The notes below the pieces were generated by a model. That model searched no databases, was not told the origin of the DNA, and saw only the letters and a program-made list of their open reading frames with translations. The position numbers and the translations under genes were made by a program. Positions 8,436-17,503 of a stretch of 64,000 bases of DNA are shown piece by piece (within the stretch, counting starts at the first letter, position 1; every line of letters begins with the position of its first letter). The stretch spans positions 39,101-103,100 of the forward strand of contig JADFZZ010000014.1 of assembly GCA_015232315.1 (NCBI GenBank), read 5' to 3'. The DNA is from SAR324 cluster bacterium (GTDB lineage Bacteria > SAR324 > NAC60-12).

Positions 8436-10625
8436 ATGGACACTGATTCAGACAAGAAAAGCACACCGCCAGCACCTGATCAGAACCAGCAGGATGGAAA
8501 GAAATTCGGAACATTTCATGGCGTATTCCGACCAACCATCCTGACCATCCTGGGTGTCATGATGTACCTTCGGGAAGGTTGGGTCGTGGGCAATGCCGGA
8601 TTACTGGGAGTGATTCTGATTATCCTGATGGCCTATGTGATTACGGGAACCTCCGCTCTCGCGATTTCCTCCATCACCACCAATATCCGACTGGGAGCCG
8701 GAGGTGTCTTTTCTATTGTCAGTCAAAGTCTCGGACTCGAAGTCGGCGGAAGCATAGGATTACCATTTTATCTGGCACAGGGACTTTCAACAGCGATGTA
8801 TATCTATGGCTTTGTGGAAGGCTGGCTATATATTTTTCCCACACATATTCCCATGCTGGTGTCATTCATTGTCTTTGCTGTCATCTTTATCCTCTCGTAT
8901 ATCAGCACAACACTCGCATTCCGGGTACAATTGGTCGTCATGTGCGGTGTGATTCTTGCGCTTACTTCCATTTTATTGGGAGCCAAAGTGAATCCCATCT
9001 ACACGCCGGAATGGTGGGGTGGATTTCAGGATGTGGGTTTTTGGGGATTATTCGCCATTTTCTTCCCAGCGGCTACCGGCATCATGGTCGGTGCGAGTAT
9101 GTCGGGCAATCTGAAAACACCACGAACCAGCATTTACAAGGGAACCCTGATCGCCTGGGCCTTGTCGCTTGTGGTTTATCTGTCGCTGGCTGTCTGGTAT
9201 GCGTGCATTGCGACACCTGAAGAACTCAGAAGCAATCTGACCATTGCGGTAGACCGTGCTTATTGGGGACCAGCCGTCCTGCTTGGAATATTGTCTTCCT
9301 GTTTCACTGCCGCCCTGAGTTCCTTTGTCGCGGCCCCCAGAATTCTTCAGTCGCTGGCAAAACATCAAATTGTGCCACTGTCTGAATTTCTGGGTAAATT
9401 GCATCAGGGAGAGCCCAGAAACGCCATGGCATTCACGGCATTGCTGGTTTTTGTAACACTATTATTGGGTGATTTGAATACCATAGCGCAAGTCTTGACC
9501 ATGTTTTTTCTGCTGACGTATTTCACCATCAACAGTGTACTGCTCATTGAACAGCAGTTGAATCTTATCAGTTTCCGTCCGACTTTCAGCATTTCTCAGG
9601 GAATTCCGCTGATTGGTGCAATGTCCTGTCTTTCAGCCATTGTGATCATTAATCCCTTCTGGGGAATGATCGCGATTTTACTGAGTGTTGGCATCTATTT
9701 TTATCTGGACCGCAGAGGACTCGACTATCCCTGGGAAACAGTACGCAGTGGTTTGTTTGTCGCCATCGCCAACTGGGCTGCCAAAAAAGTGGTGACCAGC
9801 AAAGAACAGGAAAGCTTGAGGTCATGGAAACCGGACCTGCTGATTCCGATTGAACGTAGAACCCAATTTGAAGGAAATTTCCGTCTTTTGAGCGCCTTGG
9901 TCTATCCTCAGGGGTCGATTCAGGTCATTGCCCTGATGAAAGAGAAAGATATTGTGCCACTTCTCGGACTCAAGCAACTGATCAAGGAAATGCAGAGCGA
10001 AGGCATTTTTGCGTCTGCCGCAATTATTGATTCATCCGACTATATCAGCAGTATTAAAGCAACCGTTGCAGTGATGAAAGGATCGTTTTTTCAACCGAAC
10101 ACCTTTTTCACGGCCATTGAAAGCCGAACACAGGAAGAGCTTCAGGGAATCATGGATATGGCAAGGGGAAATCAGATGGGAGTTATCCTGTTCGCCACAC
10201 ATCCAGAGGTTCATTTGGGCCGGGAGAGAACTATCAATCTGTGGATTCGTGATCAGTCACCTGAATGGCAATTGAGCATCCAGTTAGCGAATCTTGATCT
10301 GTCACTTTTGTTGGGCTACAAACTCGTTAAAAACTGGAATGCGCGTTTGCGTGTGATTACTGTGGTTTCAGATGAAAATCATGTTGACATCGCCAGGAAA
10401 TATCTGGGAGATTTAATGGTGACAGCCCGCATTCCAAAAGGCTATGAAATTATTGCCGAGTACACCGATTTCAAAACATTTCTTGAAAAATCGCCAAGGG
10501 CTGATCTGAGTATTTTTGGTCTGGCGGACACTATCAGCAAAAACTTCCTGCAACAAATAATGATCCAAACAAAAAGTTCCTGTTTATTTGTGCAGGATTC
10601 TGGACTGGAAAGTGCGTTGGCCTGA
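8436..10625 (+). CDS. SLC12-type cation-chloride cotransporter / APC permease
   Basis: A 729-aa protein with a short polar N-terminus, about twelve membrane helices (residues about 30-440) and a soluble C-terminal region of about 290 residues. The helix 1 region reads FGTFHGVFRPTILTILGV followed by MYLREGWVVG, the diagnostic start of eukaryotic and bacterial cation-chloride cotransporters. Family members move Na+, K+ and Cl- (or amino acids) together across the cytoplasmic membrane; the substrate here cannot be read. It lies 14 nt after the subunit III-like gene and is probably co-transcribed with the two oxidase-like genes. A short A-run/T-run follows the stop. Confidence 0.85.
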   Translation: MDTDSDKKSTPPAPDQNQQDGKKFGTFHGVFRPTILTILGVMMYLREGWVVGNAGLLGVILIILMAYVITGTSALAISSITTNIRLGAGGVFSIVSQSLGLEVGGSIGLPFYLAQGLSTAMYIYGFVEGWLYIFPTHIPMLVSFIVFAVIFILSYISTTLAFRVQLVVMCGVILALTSILLGAKVNPIYTPEWWGGFQDVGFWGLFAIFFPAATGIMVGASMSGNLKTPRTSIYKGTLIAWALSLVVYLSLAVWYACIATPEELRSNLTIAVDRAYWGPAVLLGILSSCFTAALSSFVAAPRILQSLAKHQIVPLSEFLGKLHQGEPRNAMAFTALLVFVTLLLGDLNTIAQVLTMFFLLTYFTINSVLLIEQQLNLISFRPTFSISQGIPLIGAMSCLSAIVIINPFWGMIAILLSVGIYFYLDRRGLDYPWETVRSGLFVAIANWAAKKVVTSKEQESLRSWKPDLLIPIERRTQFEGNFRLLSALVYPQGSIQVIALMKEKDIVPLLGLKQLIKEMQSEGIFASAAIIDSSDYISSIKATVAVMKGSFFQPNTFFTAIESRTQEELQGIMDMARGNQMGVILFATHPEVHLGRERTINLWIRDQSPEWQLSIQLANLDLSLLLGYKLVKNWNARLRVITVVSDENHVDIARKYLGDLMVTARIPKGYEIIAEYTDFKTFLEKSPRADLSIFGLADTISKNFLQQIMIQTKSSCLFVQDSGLESALA

Positions 10626-10741
10626 AAAAGGTTTTTTTTAAGGATAAACATATCGCAAAATAGATTTGTATATTTATTGCAAAACGGAGATCAGGAAAAG
10701 GTATCCCTGCTTTGATTAACCCACATCTGAAGTAATTGGTT

Positions 10742-11629
10742 ATGCTAAACCCCTATCTTGTTCTAGGTGTTCCCCCATCCGCCTCATTTGAAGAACTGAA
10801 ACGTGCCTATCGGCGAGCTGTGCTCAGATATCACCCTGATACCGCCAAAGAAACGGGCAACGCAGAGAAATTCAATGCGGTGATTCAGGCTTACAATCAT
10901 CTGAAACTCAAGCATGAGAAAAAACCGGGCATGTCCCGAACCATGCATTTTTATCAACCACCACCTTATGCCGGTCCAGCACAAAGTTCCAGATACACGA
11001 GCCAGACAGGCAATAATGCACGGGAATCACATGTTGATAATCAAACATACCAGATGTCTCTGGAAGAACTCATCAGTTGTCTGGAATTTTCAGACAACCT
11101 CTACGTCAGACGTGTTGCCATTGAGGCGATAGCCCTGAAAAAAACGTCAGAATCTCTGGATTATCTGATTTCCCTGCTCAACAAATCAGACGCTAAAACC
11201 CAGCAAATGATTATTGAGTCACTGGGACAGAAAGAATTGCATCAGGCGAAATCAGCATTATTCCCATTGATTTTTAATTCAAATGTCGATATTGCCATTG
11301 GAGCAATCAAATCTCTGGAAAAGATCCAGCCTGTCAATCGAAGAAAAATCATTCAGGCACTGAAACGGGAAACATTATCTCCATGGAAAAAGGTTTTATT
11401 GCCAGCAAGGCACTACCTGCATAAAAAAAAGCATGTGCCTTCTCTGGATACCTTGGGAGAAATTGTGATGCGTGAATATCATGTGTCAGAAGAACAGTTG
11501 GAATTATCACTGTTGTTGCAAAAGCGTTTTCATCTTTTGCTGGGTCAAATTTTGAGAGAACTGGACTATCTTTCTGTGCCTCAAATCCAGAAAGCGATTG
11601 CCCGACAAAAAATGATGCGCAGTTATTAA
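10742..11629 (+). CDS. J-domain protein with HEAT-like repeats
   Basis: About 295 aa. The N-terminal 65 residues are a DnaJ domain with the HPD motif needed to stimulate Hsp70 ATPase (near residue 32) and a YLVLGV start. After a polar linker comes a helical region (about 105-210) with HEAT-type periodicity (VRRVAIEAIAL, MIIESLGQ, IAIGAIKSLEK). The last 60 residues (LGEIVMREYHVSEEQLELSLLLQK, split here only in description) resemble the small N-terminal domain of type II/IV secretion ATPases. There is no G/F region or zinc domain, so it is a specialised class C J-protein, perhaps delivering Hsp70 to one client. A TTG at 10736 is an alternative start. Function beyond this is unknown. Confidence 0.7.
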   Translation: MLNPYLVLGVPPSASFEELKRAYRRAVLRYHPDTAKETGNAEKFNAVIQAYNHLKLKHEKKPGMSRTMHFYQPPPYAGPAQSSRYTSQTGNNARESHVDNQTYQMSLEELISCLEFSDNLYVRRVAIEAIALKKTSESLDYLISLLNKSDAKTQQMIIESLGQKELHQAKSALFPLIFNSNVDIAIGAIKSLEKIQPVNRRKIIQALKRETLSPWKKVLLPARHYLHKKKHVPSLDTLGEIVMREYHVSEEQLELSLLLQKRFHLLLGQILRELDYLSVPQIQKAIARQKMMRSY

Positions 11630-11819
11630 TAAATTCTTTGAAATCCTTTCTAGAATTTGACATTATAAATTAAGAAGCATATCAACTACTCAAGATTGAT
11701 CTTGCTTCCAATGTTTGGGGTGTTCCCAATCTGTATTTTGAATTTAAAAACAATGGGGTATTTCTTTTCCGGAAATGCTCTGTTTAATCGATCAACCATT
11801 ATTGTAAGGGATTGTTTTT

Positions 11820-12155
11820 ATGGAAACAAAAATCGTTGATGCAGACAAAAAAATTGGTTCTGTCACAGTATTTGGCGACTTGGATGGGAGTACATCTCCT
11901 ACACTTCTAAAAGAAATTGAAGGGTTGATTGAACAGGGAATGGTCAATGTGATTCTTGATTTTTCAGGAATTGAATTTATTTCCAGTTCCGGAATTGGGG
12001 TGATTGCAGTCTCCAGTAAGGATATCTCTCAACGAAACGGGAAACTGATTGTTGTCTGCAACAATAAAAAAGTATTGTCCCTGTTTGATATTACCAACCT
12101 GAGCAAAGTCATTACCATCCACAAAACAATGGATGAAGCGTTATCAGCAATCTGA
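11820..12155 (+). CDS. STAS-domain anti-sigma factor antagonist
   Basis: A 111-aa single-domain STAS protein of the SpoIIAA/RsbV type. The phosphorylation loop is FISSSGIGVI at about residues 59-68; phosphorylation of the central Ser normally blocks binding to the cognate anti-sigma kinase, and a PP2C/SpoIIE phosphatase reverses this. TAAGGGA lies upstream of the ATG. It stands alone between the J-domain gene and a lipoprotein gene, and a strong hairpin follows it. A likely dephosphorylating partner is the SpoIIE domain of the 1759-aa protein or the PP2C at 38.0 kb (inference). Confidence 0.85.
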   Translation: METKIVDADKKIGSVTVFGDLDGSTSPTLLKEIEGLIEQGMVNVILDFSGIEFISSSGIGVIAVSSKDISQRNGKLIVVCNNKKVLSLFDITNLSKVITIHKTMDEALSAI

Positions 12156-12184
12156 TTTTGCTTTCTCCTGTCCTATGCCCAAGA

Positions 12185-12218
12185 CAAAGTAATGGTGTTT
12201 CAAAGCGCCATTACTTTG
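12185..12218 (+). terminator. Stem-loop after the STAS gene
   Basis: A perfect 11-bp stem, CAAAGTAATGG at 12185-12195 and CCATTACTTTG at 12208-12218, extends two more pairs into the loop. It begins 30 nt after the STAS stop. The 3' side runs into ACTTTATG rather than a full T-run, so termination may be partial. Confidence 0.55.
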
Positions 12219-12262
12219 ACTTTATGCCCGCCCAAGTTCTTCAAAAAATCTGAGAGGTGCCT

Positions 12263-12589
12263 GTGTTACGATGGTTTGCGGTCTCAATACTGCTGATATT
12301 ATCAGGCTGTGGTGGCGGTTATACGCCTCCGTCGGCAGGATCACAGTTGTTGCACTGGAAAGGCAAAGCAATCACTGAACTTTTTCAGAATCGTTATTGG
12401 GGTTACCCGCCTGACGAACTGATCAAGGAGAGTGAAACCATGATTTATGTTTATAACAAATCTCATGTCGCCTCCGGAAATGTTGGCAGCAATCGTGTTG
12501 TCCAGAATAAACCGTGTATTGCCAGATTTTATGTGGTGGGAGATATGATTGAAAATGTTATCGCGGAAGGTACTTGCCCTGCAAAATAA
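12263..12589 (+). CDS. Small putative lipoprotein
   Basis: About 108 aa. The N-terminus is hydrophobic and ends in the lipobox L-S-G-C followed by GGG, typical of lipoproteins attached after signal peptidase II cleavage. The mature part is about 90 residues and contains two further Cys near the C-terminus (NKPC and GTC). I prefer the GTG at 12263, which has AGAGG 5 nt upstream, over the GTG two codons earlier. It resembles small outer-membrane lipoproteins of the SmpA type in the W-x-G-K-x-x-x-E-L start, but the match is weak. Function unknown. Confidence 0.65.
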   Translation: MLRWFAVSILLILSGCGGGYTPPSAGSQLLHWKGKAITELFQNRYWGYPPDELIKESETMIYVYNKSHVASGNVGSNRVVQNKPCIARFYVVGDMIENVIAEGTCPAK

Positions 12590-12593
12590 TAAG

Positions 12594-12872
12594 TCATTTG
12601 TTTTTTAGATTTTCATTCACCACGTCTTTCAGGCTATCAATGTTGATGTTGCTTGACTGAATTTGAGTTTTCAGATTTTCAAACAATGGTGGATTGAGCG
12701 CATAGATGACCCCAATCGTGCCTGCAATTGATAACATCAGCCAGATAATGAGAACAAAACTTTGTCCGATAATTTTTTTCCCGCCGATGAATATCATGAT
12801 CAGTGAAACCAACAGAATTGAAAACTGAAGGGCATCCATTTCTGAAAGTCTGCTTAAGAATTGATCCGCCAT
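12594..12872 (-). CDS. Small two-helix membrane protein, unknown
   Basis: A 92-aa protein with two hydrophobic segments (about 15-32 and 38-60) and a polar, Asn- and Lys-rich C-terminal tail. AAGGGGA stands just ahead of the ATG, which supports it as a real gene. It converges with the lipoprotein gene, whose stop lies 4 nt away. I recognise no family. Confidence 0.6.
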   Translation of the reverse strand: MADQFLSRLSEMDALQFSILLVSLIMIFIGGKKIIGQSFVLIIWLMLSIAGTIGVIYALNPPLFENLKTQIQSSNINIDSLKDVVNENLKNK

Positions 12873-12955
12873 ATTCCCCTTGAAGAATTATAATTGATAG
12901 GATTCAATGTGTGTAGGAAGTTAACTGTTACATTTCATTTTTCATACCATTTCAA

Positions 12956-13633
12956 ATGGATGATGACGGAATCATTCATTTAATGATATTCCAGAATAAT
13001 TTAGAGGAATTCATGGATGCTCTGGAAGCTCTTGATGTGCTCATTCAAAAATTTGGTTCACAAACCAACGTCATCAATCTGTTAGGCTATAAAAAAGGGA
13101 CCCCTCTCAGAAAAGATGGAAAAATCATATCGCCACAGATAGAAGCCGATATTCTTAGAGTATGGGAGAATGAATGTGGAAAATCGATAATCAAGGCCAA
13201 ACCAAAACCCGGGAAATCCGCCAACAAACAAGCCTCAGGCGACCGAACCATAAAATCGACCGGCGTAGAACATTTTATTTCCGCGGTGATTGCACCACCC
13301 AAAATTGTAACACCACCACCTGTGCTCTATCACTCAACGCTGAATCCTGTCTCACAAAAATTAAAACAAATTCTTGACAGAAATCACTTTTCCTATGAGT
13401 TGGTCAGCCTCAAACAGGACTCTGAGGTGGCTGGCACCATAAAAAATCTGTTTGGACGATTGAAAACGCCTGTTTTGCAGCATGGTGAGCATTGGGTGGG
13501 AGATCCCGGCGAGATTCTGGATTATCTCAGGCAAACTTTTCCAGGAAGCTTGGAAATGACGCCCATGGAACAGATGATAGAAAGTGTCCTGTACCCCTCA
13601 AAGCTTCTGAAAAATTTTCGGCTAAAAAAATAA
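12956..13633 (+). CDS. Unknown protein with a glutaredoxin-like domain lacking the CxxC
   Basis: A 225-aa soluble protein. Residues 1-85 form an acidic, helical region I do not recognise, followed by a Lys/Pro-rich linker. Residues about 120-205 follow the glutaredoxin/GST-N fold: a VLYHSTLNPVSQKLKQIL strand-helix start, YELVSL, then KTPVLQHGEHWVGDPGEILDYL with the cis-Pro (TPV) and the GD/E motif. The active-site CPxC is NPVS, so thiol redox chemistry is excluded; glutathione-site binding or a structural role remains possible. It sits convergent to the histidine kinase gene, 5 nt from its stop. Confidence 0.6.
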   Translation: MDDDGIIHLMIFQNNLEEFMDALEALDVLIQKFGSQTNVINLLGYKKGTPLRKDGKIISPQIEADILRVWENECGKSIIKAKPKPGKSANKQASGDRTIKSTGVEHFISAVIAPPKIVTPPPVLYHSTLNPVSQKLKQILDRNHFSYELVSLKQDSEVAGTIKNLFGRLKTPVLQHGEHWVGDPGEILDYLRQTFPGSLEMTPMEQMIESVLYPSKLLKNFRLKK

Positions 13634-13638
13634 TATCC

Positions 13639-16512
13639 TCAGCGTTTTTCAAATTTTGCGGGAAAGATGAGGGTGAATACTGAGCCTTCATTCAAAATAC
13701 TTTTTACCTTAATATCCCCGCCAAGCAACTGAATCATGCTTTTCACCAGGGCTAAGCCAAGTCCTGTGCCTTCATGATGTCGTGTGGAGGAACCATCCAC
13801 TTGCCTGAAGGCTTCAAAGATTGATGAAAGTTGATCTGCGGGAATTCCACAGCCGCTGTCCTCCACTGAAATGGAAAAACGGTTCTCCTGCCGTTCCAGA
13901 ATTACAACAATTCTCCCCCCTTTTTCTGTAAACTTGATGGCATTCCCCAGTAGATTGATCAAAATCTGCCTGAGTTTATCGGGATCAGAATAACATTCAA
14001 TCTGATCGGTTTGGGAGGTGAACTGCAAATCCATGGATTTACTGGCAATGAGTGATTCAAGCAGCATCAGCACACTCTGGATCAGTTCCCTGAGATTGAA
14101 GTTTGATGGAGCAACATCCATGCGACCCGCTTCTATTTTTGACAAATCAAGCAATGAATTGATAAGATTCAGCAAGTTCTTTCCACTGCTGTGGATTCGG
14201 GTTAAACGATCGCGTTGAAACGAGGTGATCGGATTTTCTTCATCATCATCCAGTAATGTTTCAGTAAAATTATTAATTGCGTTGAGTGGCGTCCTCAATT
14301 CATGAGACATATTCGCCAGAAATTCGCTTTTTGTTCGTGTAGCCGCTTCCAGTTCCATATTGGCTGTTTCCAGAATATGCTGCTGCGTCTGCACCGTCTG
14401 AAACGTGAGCGCATTCTGAATGGCCACAGCCAAATGAGATGCGGAGTTTTCAATGAAAGGCACCAGTTCTTCCCGAAATTCAGAAACACTGGCTAACAAT
14501 AAAACCCCCAAGCATTCCTTCTGAAACATTAAGGGATATCCCAGAATTTCTTTGGGTTTACTGGTCATGATTCCCAAATGGAAGGCTTTACCATCTGAAA
14601 CAGGATCTGTCACTTTAATAGGTTTCTGTGTACGGAAAATCTGTTCCGGAAGTCCTTTTTCCTGATAAATGTCACTGTCCATCACACTTTCATCCACTGT
14701 ATAATAATGTTTCAGTATCAGTTGCGTGTTTGAGTTTCCGGATTCCAGTAAATAAATCACCCCCAACTGTGAATTTGTCGTTTGCGCAAGAGTATCGAGC
14801 GCGGCCTGCAGGATTGATTCAACATCCAGCGAGTTGATCGCCTGAGCGATCGTAGCCTGAGCTTTATCCAGCGCCAACTGGCCTTCGAGACGTTTATTTT
14901 GTTTTTCAAGTTTTTCAACAGCGACTTGACGTTTGGAACTTTGCTCTTCCAGTTCTTTCATCAAATGCCGTTCACCAGTCACATTTCGCCAGTGTAGTAC
15001 CGCGGCGCCATGATAGTGCTGTTCCGCATCCATCAAGGGACTGAAGGTGACTTCAATGACTTGTGTCCCGATTTTGATATCGATCTTGGGCGTCATAGGC
15101 AGGGTGTTTTGAAACTGATGATAATCAATAGAAGATTGCCCCAGAAGAAAATCTATATTTTTACCAATCATCTGGTCTGGTGGAATTGGCAAATCGCTGG
15201 AAAGTGCTCGAAGCTGATGTTCTGCGGCTGGATTCAAATACACCAGCTTCCGGTCCTGATTGACCAACATCATGGGAAATGGGGAATTCTGCAAAATTTG
15301 CCTGCTCCGGTTGGCATCCAATGTTCGTTCATTGATCGCATCCAGTAGATCCTGAAATTCATGAGCCAGTTCTCCGACCTCATCATTGGGCATGATCAGA
15401 ATGTTGCCGGTAAAATCTGAATCTCTGATGTTGCGAACATTCGCCCGCAATTCCCGGAGTGACGTTGAAATCACATTGCTCAAAAGAGGACCAAAGATAA
15501 AATAGCCGGAAACAGATACAAACAAGGTAATCCAGAGAGTGAGAAGCTGAAGATTGCCTGATTGGTTACTGATATTGTTTTTGTATTTCTGATGCAGGTC
15601 CAGATGTTTTTGAATATTGTTATTGATGAGTTGCAAAGTTTTTTGAGTCAGTGGAATAATTTCCTGTTCCAGTTTGTAGAGCGCAATATTTTTATCTTTA
15701 GGATTCAGTAGTTTATTCAACTGATTCAGTTGATCTTTCACTCTTGGCGCAACATCGAGCAGTTGTCGCCAATAAGGATATTCCTGTTCATTGAAAATAG
15801 TTGACGAAACGCTCAGATAAAATCGTTCATATTCAATCCACATTTTCCGGAAATTAGCCAACATTTCCGGATCACCTCTTAAAACATATTCTTGCAGCAA
15901 GTGCCTCATCTGCCATAACTGATCCTGAAAATCCGCGAATTTCCGCCAATCTTCCGGGGGCATTTTTCCCTTTGCCCACGTCGATTTCAAAATCACCCGC
16001 AAATTACTGAGCATCAATTCCAACGCAGGGTCAATATCCGCAAAAAACAATGCTTCTCTAGGACGATGTTGCTGAGTCATGACCAGTTGAGTGATCTGGG
16101 ACTGATAATTCTGAAGAGTCTTTAAATCAGCTCTGACATCAAAAAACTCCCGGATTTCTTCCATGGAACCAGTTTCTTCCAGAAAACCGCTACCTTGATC
16201 TTGCGATTCATAAAGCTTTTTAATGTTTTCCAGAAGAGGCTGGATCTGATTGTCCCAGATTTCCTGCTGTTGTTGCAAAAATGAGTCTTCATTGAACAAC
16301 AACCAGCGATTCTGAACTTCGATCACATGATGGATTGCACTCTGAAGATTGAGCCAGCCTTCAGAGATGGGATGCAAGGTTTCCAGCACCATCAGGGTTT
16401 GCTGTTCCTGTTGTCTGAGCTGGTAATACAAGGTAAGAAATCCTGCGACAGAAATAGTAGAACTGATCCAGAACACCACCAGAATTTTGGTTCGAATGCG
16501 TTTAGGGATCAT
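13639..16512 (-). CDS. Membrane histidine kinase with HAMP, PAS and GAF domains
   Basis: A 957-aa sensor kinase. A TM helix at about 12-30 is followed by a large predicted periplasmic helical region (about 31-325), a second TM (about 326-346) and a HAMP segment (about 347-400). A PAS domain (about 405-520) and a GAF domain (about 560-690) lead into HisKA with the phospho-acceptor in ANMSHELRTPLNAI. The HATPase carries an N box (LLGNAIKFT), G1 (DSGCGIP) and G2 (HEGTGLGLALV). No receiver domain is attached and no response regulator is in the window. It is the last gene of a minus-strand run, 18 nt after the recombinase gene, so the two are probably co-transcribed. Confidence 0.92.
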   Translation of the reverse strand: MIPKRIRTKILVVFWISSTISVAGFLTLYYQLRQQEQQTLMVLETLHPISEGWLNLQSAIHHVIEVQNRWLLFNEDSFLQQQQEIWDNQIQPLLENIKKLYESQDQGSGFLEETGSMEEIREFFDVRADLKTLQNYQSQITQLVMTQQHRPREALFFADIDPALELMLSNLRVILKSTWAKGKMPPEDWRKFADFQDQLWQMRHLLQEYVLRGDPEMLANFRKMWIEYERFYLSVSSTIFNEQEYPYWRQLLDVAPRVKDQLNQLNKLLNPKDKNIALYKLEQEIIPLTQKTLQLINNNIQKHLDLHQKYKNNISNQSGNLQLLTLWITLFVSVSGYFIFGPLLSNVISTSLRELRANVRNIRDSDFTGNILIMPNDEVGELAHEFQDLLDAINERTLDANRSRQILQNSPFPMMLVNQDRKLVYLNPAAEHQLRALSSDLPIPPDQMIGKNIDFLLGQSSIDYHQFQNTLPMTPKIDIKIGTQVIEVTFSPLMDAEQHYHGAAVLHWRNVTGERHLMKELEEQSSKRQVAVEKLEKQNKRLEGQLALDKAQATIAQAINSLDVESILQAALDTLAQTTNSQLGVIYLLESGNSNTQLILKHYYTVDESVMDSDIYQEKGLPEQIFRTQKPIKVTDPVSDGKAFHLGIMTSKPKEILGYPLMFQKECLGVLLLASVSEFREELVPFIENSASHLAVAIQNALTFQTVQTQQHILETANMELEAATRTKSEFLANMSHELRTPLNAINNFTETLLDDDEENPITSFQRDRLTRIHSSGKNLLNLINSLLDLSKIEAGRMDVAPSNFNLRELIQSVLMLLESLIASKSMDLQFTSQTDQIECYSDPDKLRQILINLLGNAIKFTEKGGRIVVILERQENRFSISVEDSGCGIPADQLSSIFEAFRQVDGSSTRHHEGTGLGLALVKSMIQLLGGDIKVKSILNEGSVFTLIFPAKFEKR

Positions 16513-16530
16513 GAGAAAGCGCAGTGGAGG

Positions 16531-17493
16531 TTAGATCATGGGCAAGCGATCGGTAGGGTTCTTTTTTAGTAAATCCTGATCGTGGTAATAGCGTATCGTT
16601 GTATTAGCTGAAACATGCCGGGCATAGCTTTGTACTTTTTGTAAGGGTTCTCCCAGTTCCAGCGCCAGCGTGATCGCAGTGTGTCTCAAATAATGAGCGG
16701 AAATATCCAGACCAACGATTTTCCCCAGACGCTGGATGACATCGTTGATCCCCTTCCCTGTCATTTTCTTCCCGAAGGTTCTAAAACTGAACGACGGAAA
16801 AATCCACGGACTTTCGATATGATGCTCTTCCAGCAGTTGTTTCCAGTCCTGGAGTTCGTTGTATAATTCCTGTCTCAATTTCAAAGGTTGGGGTACCCTG
16901 CTTTTGGTCTCTTCCAGAATCGCTACAAAGTATGGGCCATCCTGACGGATATTCACCCATTGGAGATTGGCGGCTTCACTGCGCCTTGCGGCGGTCAGAT
17001 ATAAAAACTTGAGAATCAGTCCATTTCGGACCCGCACAATTTCGGAAACACGCTCATCATAGACCTCTGACTGATTTGCTTCCATCATGGCACTGAGTTG
17101 CGCCACTCTCAGAGCACCTTTGTTGCTGATGCCTGAAGTTTTTTCATTACGGATGATGGATGACTTAAAGGGATTGGCCGAGATATAGCCAAATTCAGAC
17201 AAAAATTTACAGATTTTTTTCAGACCACTCATCGTCTGATTGATACTGGATGCAGCTTTCCCCTGACTTTTGAGAAATGTTTTATATTCCAGCATTTTCA
17301 TGCTGTTCAATTTGGCAAGATCTTCGACCTTCTCGATGCAGGCCCAAACCTGGAAATCCTTGAAAACCCGGGAGTATGCCCTCCGTGTATTGGGAGCATA
17401 TTCCTTGAACACCAATTCCAGTGCCTCTTGGGGGGTTGTAGGTAATTCTGTTTTTTTTGCAACCGACAGTTCAGGTTGAGTGATGAGTTCCAT
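16531..17493 (-). CDS. Tyrosine recombinase (phage integrase/XerCD family)
   Basis: A 320-aa protein with an N-terminal SAM-like core-binding domain (about 22-110) and a C-terminal catalytic domain. All catalytic residues are visible: Arg171 (AARRSE), Lys197 (ETKSR), His267 and Arg270 (HYLRHT), His293 (ARHVS) and the nucleophile Tyr302 or Tyr303 (TTIRYYH). It therefore looks active in DNA strand exchange. It is set tightly between a STAS gene (10 nt upstream) and the histidine kinase (18 nt downstream) on the same strand. I see no tRNA, att repeats or phage genes beside it, so it is more like a resident or domesticated recombinase than part of a fresh prophage. Confidence 0.88.
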   Translation of the reverse strand: MELITQPELSVAKKTELPTTPQEALELVFKEYAPNTRRAYSRVFKDFQVWACIEKVEDLAKLNSMKMLEYKTFLKSQGKAASSINQTMSGLKKICKFLSEFGYISANPFKSSIIRNEKTSGISNKGALRVAQLSAMMEANQSEVYDERVSEIVRVRNGLILKFLYLTAARRSEAANLQWVNIRQDGPYFVAILEETKSRVPQPLKLRQELYNELQDWKQLLEEHHIESPWIFPSFSFRTFGKKMTGKGINDVIQRLGKIVGLDISAHYLRHTAITLALELGEPLQKVQSYARHVSANTTIRYYHDQDLLKKNPTDRLPMI

Positions 17494-17503
17494 GAGCTAA
17501 TTG

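Noticed and set aside
8579..9220. 213-codon ORF in a second frame of the SLC12-type gene
   Set aside because: Overlaps an intact transporter gene in full; Cys/Arg/His-rich translation without motifs.
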